The notes: a model not told the origin generated them from the sequence alone. Shown: positions 45,583-55,644, numbered from the stretch's first letter. The stretch: DNA of 64,000 bases from Kuschelorhynchus macadamiae (GCA_030620095.1 JAUTXW010000207.1:62001-126000), one strand, 5' to 3'. Translations and numbers: made by a program.

Positions 45583-45753
45583 ATGGTTTTTCTGTATAAT
45601 CATAATTCTTTAAATATACCAAAGGACTCGTTTGAAAATTGTTATAAAACCCAATTAGGTGAACAGACAACTATTAGTTCCACAAACAAACGTGTACTAC
45701 TCTCACTGGGATTCAGTTTACAGGAGGAGAAGAAAAAGGAAAATCAAAATTAA
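45583..45753 (+). CDS. Polinton small conserved ORF between capsid genes
   Basis: This 56-aa ORF starts two bases after the penton stop codon. It reads MVFLYNHNSLNIPKDSFENC, then TISSTNKRVLLSLGFSLQ and a basic end. A short protein of this type (ending FLxSLGF) occupies the same spot in other insect Polintons as I recall. Function unknown; the C-terminus may be truncated. Confidence 0.4.
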   Translation: MVFLYNHNSLNIPKDSFENCYKTQLGEQTTISSTNKRVLLSLGFSLQEEKKKENQN

Positions 45754-45864
45754 AAATTGGAAAATTACAAAGATTTTGGTGTAGTTTTAAACTACGGATT
45801 ACTACGAGTTTGGAAAGAATTTTTATCATATTAGTTTGCAAGTGTAGATATAGGCACAAAGACA

Positions 45865-46478
45865 ATGAGTTATAACATGTTAAAAGTGGGAGAAAATGTG
45901 CTAAATGATGACTCAATCATAAATTATCAATACCATACACATCAACCTTATTCCTCAACCATTCTAAACAATAACGATGAAATTAGAATACCAATACAAA
46001 CACAAGATTTATACACGTTACCTAGTCAAAGCTTTTTATACATTTAAGGAAAATTGCTTAAAAACGATAATGCCTATAGTGATAATGTAACTTTTATCAA
46101 TAATGGTATTGTTCATTTGTTTGATGAAATTCGCTACGAACTAGGAGGAGTGGTTGTCGATCGGGTTCGAAAGCTGAATATTTTGCATTTGAGAATGCTG
46201 GATGGGATTGTGAAGGCTATCCAAAAATTTTGGATGGTAAAGGTAGTTTTAATGTTTGTATTCCGCTAAAAATGTTGATGGGTTTTACGGAGGATTTTCA
46301 TAAAATAATCATAAATCTTCGTCAAGAATTAATATTAATTAGATGCAATTCTGATACAGAGGGAATCATGCAAAAAAATTACAAAAAGGAAACCTATAAA
46401 GTTACACTGAGTACGGTATTTTAGAAAATGCCTCATGTTACCGTTAGTGATACTCAAAAGTTACGTTTACTTAAACAA
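45865..46478 (+). pseudogene. Polinton major capsid protein, N-terminal part
   Basis: Double-jelly-roll major capsid protein by family. ATG 45865 leads to INYQYHTHQPYSSTILNNND and EIRIPIQTQDLYTLPSQSF, then a TAA at 46045. It continues in frame with FINNGIVHLFDEIRYELGGV and VVDRVRK. A shift near 46180 moves it to DGKGSFNVCIPLKMLMGF, TEDFHKIIINLRQELILIR. A TAG stands where TRP is expected (46422-46424), then MPHVTVSDTQKLRLLKQ. The second half of the protein is gone: the sequence joins an exonuclease-like gene fragment. Confidence 0.75.
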
Positions 46479-46867
46479 TTTGAAAGTAACAGCGAATTAA
46501 CAAACGTACATGGCTTGGAATGGTCAAACGATGCTTCTGAAAATTTGGAATATGAAAATTTGACTGAGTTTATAAAAGATTTTATTAATGAAGAAAATGG
46601 ATATGACACTGTGGACTCTTGGAATAACCACTACACCGACAATATCATTGCAGTAAAGGGTGGTTGACCAGATTATTGTTCAAAACAAATTACACCGTTA
46701 TTGATTTGGAAACAAGAGGATGTCCACCCTTGGCCGAATTACAAAATGTATTCAAGTCGTATCGTTGTCAGCAACATGATAGTAATACATTAAATTGTAC
46801 CTTGGAAAACGTATTTAATTTATATCATTGGAATATATTTAAATGTAGAAATTGTAATGGAGATTAA
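46479..46867 (+). pseudogene. Second, truncated DEDD-exonuclease-like copy
   Basis: The frame runs on from the cut capsid gene: NVHGLEWSNDASENLEYENL and TDNIIAVKGG. After a one-base shift near 46660 it gives NYTVIDLETRGCPPLAELQN, RCQQHDSNTLNCTLENVFNL. The order HGL.W, VKG, C..H and C(A/T)L.N matches the intact copy at 40078-40572, while the first third is missing. The first catalytic region was lost with the capsid C-terminus in the same deletion. The two copies are diverged, so they are not a recent duplication. Confidence 0.55.
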
Positions 46868-46879
46868 AATAAAAAACTA

Positions 46880-47900
46880 AAATTGTATGTAATTGTATTT
46901 TTTTCAGACATATCATTGCTAAGGTGTCTACATTCAATACATTTTCAAGGCGTCTTTCTATATATTTATCACGACAATTAAGATTTCTTGGAATACAATT
47001 TTCAATTTTCTTCATTTGAATTGTAACGAATTATTTTGCCTAAATAAAGCAGTTTTACATATATCTAAATCAAAATTAGTTATCGTATGTATAATTATTT
47101 CTTCAAAAGTTAAATGGTTAGTTTTCTTTCAAAAATATCAATTGTAATAAAAAATTTTTTTGACGACAACATTTCGTAAGAAAAAATTTGTTGAGTAATT
47201 ATTTACAGTTGTTATACTTTGTACACTTCTATAACCATTTTCATTAAGTTTCTCTATCAGTATATTTAAAATCAATAAACATGCCGCTTCACATACGGGA
47301 CTAACTTCAATAAACATGTCAACATCTGCGTAACTTTTGGTTCGACCTATTAAATAACTAGGATAACCACCGGCTACAAAGGATCTACACGGACAAGATT
47401 TTAGTAATAGGTTAATGATTTTTTCTTCATTGAGAACCTCAGCACCAATCACATGTAATGATTTTGAAGTCCAACACTTTTTTAAGCTTTGGTAATTATA
47501 ACTTTCTATCAAAGTTAGTTGATTTTGCTGTAATAAAAAAATTAATATACTATTCTAACTATATTTAAATCTGAAAAAGAACACTAAAATTACTAAAATT
47601 AATTTACATTTGTTTGTTCTTGTTGTTGTTGTTGCTCTTCATCCTCGCTGGAGGAATAGACCTCCCCCACAGTGAACTTTTGCCGTTTCGACGACGACAA
47701 CGACGACGATGATGTTGATGGTAGTGTTCGTCGTTGCTGCTAAGTATCCTAAATTCCTCATCATTATTGATTTTTCCAAATTTTAGTTTCAAGGTCTCTC
47801 TCCGGAGACTATAGGTAAGGTGTATATACACCTTATCATCCCTTTCGAGAATCCTATCAACACCATATCTGAAAGTAAAAAAAAACTTCTCTAAATACAA
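46880..47900 (-). pseudogene. Polinton nucleotidyltransferase-fold protein, two exons
   Basis: Exon 1 (47900-47608) reads GVDRILERDDKVYIHLTYSL, LKLKFGKINNDEEF. A frame change near 47710 leads to a Ser-rich segment with SSSEDEEQQQQQ. The 80-bp intron runs from GTAAATT (47607) to TTATTACAG (47528). Exon 2 continues LTLIESYNYQSLKKCW. It then shows GGYPSYLIGRTKSYADVD, the GG...DxD signature of Pol-beta-type nucleotidyltransferases. Decayed downstream sequence gives TNFDLDICKTALF and NCRDKYIERRLENVL, resembling the second half of viral relatives. The catalytic GG and DxD are present; stops follow after 47138. It is divergent to the polymerase gene. Substrate unknown. Confidence 0.6.
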
Positions 47901-48916
47901 GTTTTAAAAACACCTCATAGGAAGCATTTTTATATAGTCAGTATTTTTGCAAAAATAAAAAATATTGCTTCACTGAAAAGGTTCCAAAATTTAAAAAAAA
48001 TGTAAATGTAGATCGAGAAAAAAATTCTGGAATAAAATAAAAATTATAGGTATGGCAGGCTACGCAACTACTGCACCATCAATGCTATATATATTTATGG
48101 AATATATAAAATAAGCTACAGCACCTAGCTAAACAAATTCGTGCACAAAATGTAATAAAAGGAGCTGTTATTGTAATAAATGGTACGTTCACTAACACTT
48201 TAAAAAAAATTAACAAATACTTACTGAAAAAGCTGTTTCCTAATAACCAAGACGTGACGCACAGGAAAGTTTATTTTATCTTCAGAAAATACGACAAGTG
48301 TACTGGGTACTGTTGCCATCTGAGTATTTTCGTTTGGCTGTTTCCAAAACAGACAGAGAACTGATACCAAACGCAAACTCTGGATGAGTATAAATACAAA
48401 TTTATCATTTAAAGAATTAACAATTTTGACGTAGACGACGATAAAAGTATTCAATAATTTCAAAGGAAATTTTCAACAAAATTTGCTGCGTTACATATTG
48501 TAACACGTCCACAGTAAATGTTTCTTTATCTTTTATCATAATTACTAGCAAAAACAGAAATTTTCCTAATATTTTGCAACGTGACTTGTATTCGATAACG
48601 AAAAAAGAAAAATGCAATGTTCGTCGTGCAACGTGACTTGTATTTGCTAACGGAAACAAAAAATGTAATGTAGGTCATGCAACGTGACCTATATTTGATA
48701 AAACATGTTTTTTGGTGCAACGTGACTTATCTTCTGGAAAATTTTACATATACATGATTATACCATGCTACTTTGTGTATGTGTGTGTTGTCAATAGAAA
48801 TGACGCGAATGATTGATAAAAGTTTTGTATATAAGTTATCATGCACACACCGAACTTACTCACTGCAGTCTTAGTAGTCCTTCTTGCCACTACACTAAAA
48901 GAAAACAAAAACCAAA
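47901..48916. promoter_or_regulatory. Polinton intergenic region with iteron-like repeats
   Basis: This region separates the divergent nucleotidyltransferase and polymerase genes. The motif GCAACGTGACTTGTATT, with minor changes, occurs four times on the plus strand at about 48576, 48628, 48679 and 48717. Spacings are 52, 51 and 38 bp. The flanking units also share GATAACG/AAAAATGTAATGT-like sequence. It may be a promoter or replication control array. ORFs in it are shadows. A TTGTATATAAG TATA-like motif lies at about 48825. Confidence 0.55.
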
Positions 48917-51900
48917 ATGTCGTCCAGCAGCAACAAAGTCCTAGATTCATTTTCAAGTCAGGCGGTCCAGAAAACTGAAATGGTAAGTAAATTACTTAAA
49001 ACAAAAGAAGATTACCAAACACATATTCGTTACCTAAAAAAATCAATTGCCATTATTAAAAAATGTTTAAAAAATAGTTCATGTGTTTCTAGTTATAGTA
49101 GAGTGGAAAGTAATTTGTCAATTTTAAAACGCTTTTTATTACGTTTTAAATTGCATTTAAAAAATAACAAGGGTCTATTAAAAAGAAAATTAGTTTGGGA
49201 AGGTGTTGATTCTTGTTTTAAAGGGAGAGTAAAAACGGGAATTATTAACAATTTAAAAATGAAAGAACCGAGAGAGTTTTTAAATAGTGCTTTTCGTATT
49301 TTTTCAAACAGGATTAAAACTGAAAAATCTCAAAATTTAGAAAAATCCGCTAAACATTTTGCAACGAAAAATTCACTAATTGAACCATCTACGAATCTGA
49401 CTGAATGGTATAAGATACACGTTACTGATAAGATTTTGGTTCAACTTGAAGAATTTTAAGAAAGAGACAGTTGTTGGGCCTTGTGTGAAATTTGGTACTT
49501 GAAAGTAAATATTAATTCTTTTAATCCAATAAGCGTGAGGTCTTCCACTTATGTGCAATTGCCTGAATTCATAAAAAAAACTAAAAGTGTTATCAATATT
49601 AAAAATAAAGACGTTTATGGTTTTTTGTGGGCTATCATGTGTGCTATACGTGCACCCAGAAAAGGCAAAAACGTTTCACGCACGTCATCTTATGATTATT
49701 TCAGTCACTATTTGAAATATGACGGAATTCAATTTCCAATTGCTCTAAAAGATATTTCCAAGTTTCAAAGAATGAACAACTTAGCTATTAATGTTTTTTG
49801 TTTAAGAAAAGGAGAAATTTTACCCTTATTATTAAGCAAAATAGAATATTTACAGATACAGTTAATTTACTTATACTACCTTGTAATAACGTTGAATTAG
49901 AAAACACACAATATTTTCTCGAACCTGCAAACACAGCAAAAGTTAAGTGGTTTATTGAATACCCAAACGAGTAATAGAAAACATAAAAAATGGTTTTGCG
50001 AGCGTTGTCTTAATCATTTTAAAACTGAACCCATTTTGAAAAAATATTCCAAAGATTGCCAATTACTAAATAAATGTAAAATTACATTGCCACAGAAAAA
50101 TGAAAAAATTTTAACTTTTAAAAATTTCTCAAATAAATTATTGGTTCTCTTTGCAATTTACGCAGATTTAGAGAGCATGCTTGTCAAGTATGAAGACAAG
50201 CAATGCAGTATCAAAAAAATATCAAAAACATGAACCATTTAGTATTTCATTTTTTCTAAAATATTTTTTGATGACTCGCTATCGGAATTTCATTCATATA
50301 CTGGAGAAAAGTGTCAAGAATGGTTTGTCAGAGAACTTGGCAAAATTGCTTATAAAGTTAATTCAATATATTCAAACCCACAATCTATGATACCTCTAAG
50401 TAAACAAGAAAATAGGGCTTATTGTCAAGCGAAAACATGTCATTTTTGTAATGAACCTTTTTTAGAGGATAACTATAAAGTAACAGACCATTGTCGTTTA
50501 ACGGGGCTATTCCGAGGAACTGTACATAGATCATGTAATTTAAAATTTTCAGATAAAAAAACTGTGCCTGTAATATTTCATAATCTATCAGGGTACGATA
50601 GTCACTTCTTAATCATGACCCTTTCTACAGAAGTGAAAGGTTTAATTAGTTTGCTTCCACTTAATAAAGAAAAATACGTATCCTTCACTAAGTACATTAA
50701 AAATTCAGATATTAGCTTTATATTTATCGATTCATTTCGTTTTATGGCCAGTTCCTTGGAAAAACTAGCATCCTATTTAGAGGATCACCAAAAAACTGTT
50801 ACAAGATACTACTATCCGGATGATGTCAAATTTAAACTAGTGACCAGGAAGGGGGTATTTCCTTACGAATATCTAGACTCTTAAGAAAAGCTGCAAGATA
50901 ACAGTTTATCTCCACTTCAGCTATTTTATAGTTCTATTTCTAATTCAAACATATCAACCAAAGAGTATCAACATGCTTCTACGGTGTGGGATACATTTAA
51001 AATTAAAAGGCTTCAAGAATATGCTGAATTGTATCTTTAAACCGATTTCCTACTTTTAGTTGATGTCTTTGAAAACGTTCGCAAAGTCTGTTTGGAAACA
51101 TCAATTGGACCTCTACATTATTATACAGCACCAGGATTAGCATTTAATAGCATGTTTAAAATTGGTGAGGTACAAATTTCACAATGCTCAAATGGATACG
51201 CTAAGGCTAATAATGAATATATGGGGTCAGATTATAACCCTGACAAACCATCTAGCTATCTCATGTATTTCAATGTTCTAAATTTATAAGGTGCTGCTAT
51301 GAGTTATCCTCTGCCTACTGGAGACTTTCAGTGGGTTGAAGATATCTATCAGGAAACAAATATTTTAGATGTAGCCGATAATAGTGAATATATGTATATT
51401 TTTGAAGTGGGCCTTTATTATCCAAAAGAGTTATTTGAAACACATAAGGATTTATCACTCTGTCCTAAATATTTAGTACCACCAACTTCAGCTACTTCAC
51501 TTCCCAAACAATTAACCACGTTTTATGGTAAGAAACGTTACGTTATTCATTACAAAAATTTGCAGCTAGTCACCAAATTGGGTCTTAAAATTGGAAAAGT
51601 TCATAGGTGTTTAAAATTTAAACAATCTCCATGGCTAAAAAATATATAGACCTAAATACCACTCTCAAAATAAATAGTAAAAACATGTTTAAAAATTGAT
51701 GAATAACGCACCCTATGGAAAAACAATTGAAAATGTACGCAAATATCGATATAAAATTAGTTTTGAAATGGTCAGGCAAATATGATGCAAATTATTACAT
51801 TTCACAACCTAATTTTCACAGTTGTGAAGTTTTTATAGAAAATCTAGTCTTAATCGAAATGAACCGATTAAACATAAAATTTAATAAACCAATTTTCATC

Positions 51901-52457
51901 GGTATGTAAATATTTCAAAAGCGATAATATACGATTTTCATTACAATTTTATTATACCGAAATTCCAGTCTAATGCTAAATTAATGTACGCCGACACTGA
52001 CAGTCTTATTTATCTATTTTCAAATTATAATATTTATGACTGCATTAGAGAAAATATACGTATGTTTGATACGTCAGATTACCCTAAGGACCACGTATAC
52101 AATATTCAACAAAAAAATAAAAAAGTTTATGGGCTAATGAAGGATGAATGTTGTGGTCAGGTTATGACTGAATTTATCGGCTTGCAATCTAAAACGTATT
52201 GTTTTAAAACTTTTAGTGATAAAGACAGCGCTGCAAACAAAGAAAAAATTGTTAAAAAAGCTAAGGGTGTTCAACCTTCAGCATTGAAACAAATTGCTTT
52301 TCATGATTATTATCAGTGTTTTTTTAACAATACTACCATCGATGTTCAAATTAAAACCGCTTTGAGTCCTTTTGACGACAATCGAATAGTTAACTACACG
52401 AACTACTACCAACAGTTAAATACAGACACTCTACCGTGGGGATATAACAATGTTTAG
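48917..52457 (+). pseudogene. polB: Polinton family B DNA polymerase (protein-primed type)
   Basis: Replicative polymerase spanning about 1,180 codons. The N-terminal region from ATG 48917 reads KRKLVWEGVDSCFKGRVKTG and LTEWYKIHVTDKILVQLEEF, then an in-frame TAA and NINSFNPISV. Next come a zinc finger (WFCERCLNHF), Exo I (YADLES near 50158), a Cys/His insertion (CHFCNEPF...DHCRLTG), Exo II (FHNLSGYDSHF) and Exo III-type FIDSFRFMASSLEKL. Motif A is YFNVLNL, stop, GAAMSYPLPTGDF, with the catalytic Asp changed to Asn and a Tyr codon to TAA. Motif B (NNAPYGKTIENVR near 51710) and motif C (YADTDS near 51990) remain. It ends LPWGYNNV at 52457. Frame changes also occur near 49850, 50230, 51650 and 51900. 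Confidence 0.92.
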
Positions 52458-52583
52458 TTTCCTTTATTCTTCTTTTGTTACGGGTAATCTACTATATTCA
52501 AAAATTCCGTCTCATCCAGTTAAGAGGTAAATAGTTATATTTTAAATATAAATGCAATATTTAAATTGAAAATATTATTTCAG

Positions 52584-52817
52584 ACCACGACTAATGTCAA
52601 ATATACTACCGCTACTACTACAAGACAAAATAAACGGATTAAATTAGATGTCGGATCACAACGACAACACGAACCATTAGCTACAATTTACTGTCACCTC
52701 TGTAAGCTACATTTCTGCTTTTGTCAGGAATTAATTCGCATTCACAGAGCACGGCCATTTGTTGGAACGACGTCGGAACTTGACTTGTGCTGCAAGGAAT
52801 CAATACCCCAGTCATAG
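52584..52817 (+). CDS. Polinton Cys-rich C-terminal ORF, probable spliced exon
   Basis: The frame follows a TATTATTTCAG acceptor at 52583. It reads TTTRQNKRIKLDVGSQR, then YCHLCKLHFCFCQELIRIHR and ELDLCCKESIPQS. CHLC and CFC form a possible zinc site. A donor (AAGAG|GTAAAT near 52529) lies upstream, but the phases do not fit a simple join to this frame, so gene structure is uncertain. No family is recognised. Confidence 0.4.
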   Translation, partial: TTTNVKYTTATTTRQNKRIKLDVGSQRQHEPLATIYCHLCKLHFCFCQELIRIHRARPFVGTTSELDLCCKESIPQS

Positions 52818-52908
52818 AATTGTTTTTTTGTTATAACCACATCATAGCTGTCCCATTCCCACCAAACAACAGTTTTTGGATACCAAAAGTAACCTCGTGA
52901 CAAACGAA

Positions 52909-53103
52909 ATGGACAAATGTTTTTATCTTTATCAAGCACAGCCACAAGATGATTGGGGATGGCGACAGATGGATGAAGATTATTTCTATGCTAACATCAG
53001 TGACAACTCGACTCAAAATTACTGGATCCGAATTAAACTGGAAACTTCGTACAATTTTGCACAATTTGCTTTTTACGAAAGAAAGAAAAGAAAACTTCAA
53101 TAA
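52909..53103 (+). CDS. Polinton right-end small acidic ORF
   Basis: This 64-aa intact ORF from ATG 52909 is rich in aromatic and acidic residues: CFYLYQAQPQDDWGWRQMDE, DYFYANISDNSTQNYWIRIK, with a basic end (YERKKRKLQ). It is the last gene before the right terminal repeat. Function unknown. Confidence 0.4.
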   Translation: MDKCFYLYQAQPQDDWGWRQMDEDYFYANISDNSTQNYWIRIKLETSYNFAQFAFYERKKRKLQ

Positions 53104-53306
53104 TAGTGTACTTATTAATATTGTTTTAATAAACATTATTTCAAAGTTTTGACTTTTTTTTATATTTCTATCTGAAAATTTAAATAAATCCAAATTATTT
53201 CAAAGCTGAGTTTTATTCCATTATTTTAATAGAAAATTAGACCAGACTCGAAGTCATTAACTTTAAATAGTTGAAAACAAATCTCGTATCAATTCTCAGT
53301 ATTACG

Positions 53307-53570
53307 TACTTGAACTTTTGTTATCGGCTGACCTTTAGTTTTACGTCGAACACATTAATTAACAGAAAAACAATTCTCAGTATATTTTGTCCGGAATTTT
53401 TTTTTTGGTAAATAGCAGCTACCTGTGCAAACCAGGTGTCACGCTTAAGACAGGTGCACAAAAGTTGACAGGTAAACACTTCTTGCAGGCAGGTGAGGCG
53501 AAGAGCTCCTGGGACAGATCGTTGGTCAAGATGCCATCGAGGTGCCCAGGACCGCCACTGCTATACTACT
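53307..53570 (-). repeat. Polinton right terminal inverted repeat
   Basis: 264 bp, complement of the left repeat apart from scattered substitutions and the 48-bp insertion present only on the left. It ends ...CTATACTACT at 53570. Confidence 0.93.
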
Positions 53571-53576
53571 GCTGTC
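53571..53576. repeat. Polinton target-site duplication, right copy
   Basis: GCTGTC, matching 38443-38448. Confidence 0.92.
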
Positions 53577-55305
53577 AGAATATTTATATGAAATTGTAAA
53601 AGGCTTGTTTTTTTATAAACGGATCCATTACATTTTCACCCATTCAACTTTAGATCTGTCAAAAACAATTTTTCTGTTAGTAATAGCACTTTCTAACTGT
53701 TTGGTAGAAAAAAAAATTCTGACTTCATGTGGACGATATTGAATGGAATCTTCTTTCTAGAAGTCGTAACTACATGAGACCAATTTTCAGGGATGTAAAT
53801 TTCTTTATAGTACTTTTTTCTTTTTCGACGAGTCCGAAGTCCTGGTCACAAGCAAGATAAGAGTGGCCACTAACCAGAAATTTGTGGTCAATTTGTTCTA
53901 CTACAAAAGAAGGGGATGAAACTGTAAGAACATAAAAGTGAACATTTTATATTCCGGTTTTGTCCCCAGCATTGATCTGAATACATTGTGACTCTTCTTG
54001 TTTTCACATAATTTTTGATAAAGTACATTATGCACGACCCTATCTCTTGAGTACCCCTTGAGGCCGTTGCCTCATGCCGCATGAACATGTATGCTTCTCC
54101 AGAACTCAAATTATATACTCCTAAACAATACGTCCAGAGCTGACGTTTATAATAGCAGATACCTGTGGTTAAAACAGCTGTTGGGAGTGTCTTCATTAGA
54201 TCGAATGCTATCACTGTGACATCATGTTGTGGCTGTTTACCCATCTCTGCGTCAAACTTCATGCCATCTCTAGCTCTTTCTGCCTTTCTCTGATGAAGTT
54301 CACGATCTTTATTCAGCTTTATATTAAAAACATCACATTTTTTACAAGAATCAGAGACGGGGGCATGGAAATGTATATTAAAATCACGATGGGAAATATG
54401 TCTAATATGAAGTTGGAAACAAGAGATTCACTTTGTTCCTTGTATAAATTATACATTTTTGAAATACACAAATCTGGTGCCAGGTATCTTCGCTCAGGAT
54501 TCTTTTTCCGTTAATAGTGTGATTGGTATGATGGAAAACGGTTAATAAATTGTTTCACTACATTAAGTTTTTCCTCCGAAATTTTGTTTGAGGGGATGTG
54601 TTTTCCACTTTTATCTACTAGTGGAGTACCACCAGATGCCTTATTCCTAAGCGCTCAAGTAATACGGCCGTCAGAGATTTAAAATACATTCTTGAATAAA
54701 GTTTTGCATACTTTAACTTTATCGCCATTTTCCAACGTTAAATAGTATAAACGCGTTTTTTCCCTCCTTGATTTCCCCTCATCTTTTCTATAACACTGTA
54801 AGAAATTTGAAACTTCTATAAGGGAGCAAATACTTGCAGTTTGGAGATCTAATGACCCTAAGCTATAGGAGGCTTCGAACAATTTTTTTTGGCGTTCTTC
54901 GGTAACTTTTAAATAACATTTTAATGGACAGGTGCATTCATAAACTTGAATGTTTTTTGCAGCAATTATTGTGCCTTTCGAATTAGGGCATTCTATTCCT
55001 GCTGCTCTCTTTCTTTTCGCTTCAGTTCTTCTAGACATATTTCGGATCCTTTTCTTTTTTGGCCGTGGCGTTTGAGGCTCTGGCTCAGCTCTCTCGTTCG
55101 ATCTGCAATCTTGGTCACTAAGTTGGTATTCCGAACCTGAGTCTTCATACGGATCCTCTGGATCAGACTCAGACATGTTGAGGTCTGAAAATAATAGAAT
55201 AAATTACTTTTTTTCAATAAAACAAACAAATCAAAATTATTTTAAAATTAAACTAGGTATAGCCAATATACTTTTTAAAATGCACTTACCGATGTTTTCT
55301 GCCAT
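53577..55305 (-). pseudogene. DUF7869-type DDE-like protein, 5' part (disrupted by Polinton)
   Basis: Exon 1 is 16 nt (ATG 55305, MAENI then one base) with donor GTAAGT. Exon 2 begins at 55184 after TATTATTTTCAG and reads on as DLNMSESDPEDPYEDSG. Next comes a basic stretch (PRPKKKRIRNMSRRTEAKRK), a Cys motif (ECTCPLKCYLKVTEERQKKL), and RREKTRLYYL with DKVKVCKTLF. In broken frames follow RRYLAPDLCISKMYNLY and the possible RNase-H-like core: FDLMKTLPTAVLTTG, YYKRQLWTYCLGVYN, EATASRGTQEIGSCI and YSDQCWGQNRN. The family is abundant in insects. The name DUF7869 is from memory and unverified. Coding stops at the Polinton border and resumes at 38448. Confidence 0.65.
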
Positions 55306-55644
55306 TTTCCTCCAACATCTGTCTAGGCTGCTCCGTTAGAAAGTTTAATTTAATTAATATTTACGTGTACTACACTTTATTGCTAAGCGCCAACTAGTTT
55401 AAAGGTATAGTGGCCTAAACCACAAAAATGTGGGTTGCCTACCTCACAGATTGTGGGTTAGGCCAGCATTACCTTTTAAATTATGGGAATAATATTAAAT
55501 GCAAAAGGAACTTACGGCTACCAATCGGTAGCCGAAGTTCGCATAGGCCACTTTGCATCTAAAAATATTTAATTAATAGATAACTTTACTGAAATAAACC
55601 AGTTTATGTAAAATTGTGAGTTAAGCCACTTTGCATCTCATAGC

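Larger units (their letters stand above)
38449..53570 (+). mobile_element. Maverick/Polinton element, 15.1 kb
   Basis: Long inverted terminal repeats begin AG and end CT and are flanked by identical 6-bp duplications. The interior carries integrase, packaging ATPase, adenain-like protease, penton-like and major capsid proteins, pX-like protein and family B DNA polymerase. Polintons replicate by protein-primed DNA synthesis and integrate with a retroviral-type integrase. Some are thought to form virions. Nearly every gene here has nonsense or frameshift lesions, so the copy is inactive. Gene blocks alternate in strand: plus 38.9-40.6, minus 40.6-43.3, plus 43.3-46.9, minus 46.9-47.9, plus 48.9-53.1 kb. 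Confidence 0.95.
37836..55644 (-). mobile_element. Unclassified DNA transposon carrying a DUF7869-type gene, split by a Polinton
   Basis: Inverted ends: GCTATGAGAAGCAAAGTGGC at 37836-37855 pairs with the complement of GCCACTTTGCATCTCATAGC at 55625-55644, with one mismatch in 20 bp. Subterminal motifs recur inside each end: ATTGTGGGTTAGGC at about 38036 and 55450, and GGCCACTTTGCATCT near 55545. Without the inserted Polinton the element would be about 2.7 kb with one two-exon gene on the minus strand filling it. Target-site duplication is not clear, so exact borders may be a few bases off. The superfamily is not assigned. Confidence 0.6.

Noticed and set aside
48570..48740. CRISPR-like array
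   Set aside because: Four repeats with similar spacers in a eukaryotic transposon, imperfect units and no cas genes. It is a tandem array, not CRISPR.
48221..48956. Several minus-strand ORFs of 62-80 aa in front of the polymerase gene
   Set aside because: They run through the iteron-like repeats, overlap each other in different frames, and show no family pattern.
54946..55229. ORFs in other frames over the DUF7869-type gene start
   Set aside because: They are shadows. The exon 1/exon 2 structure with GTAAGT and TTTCAG in frame explains this region better.
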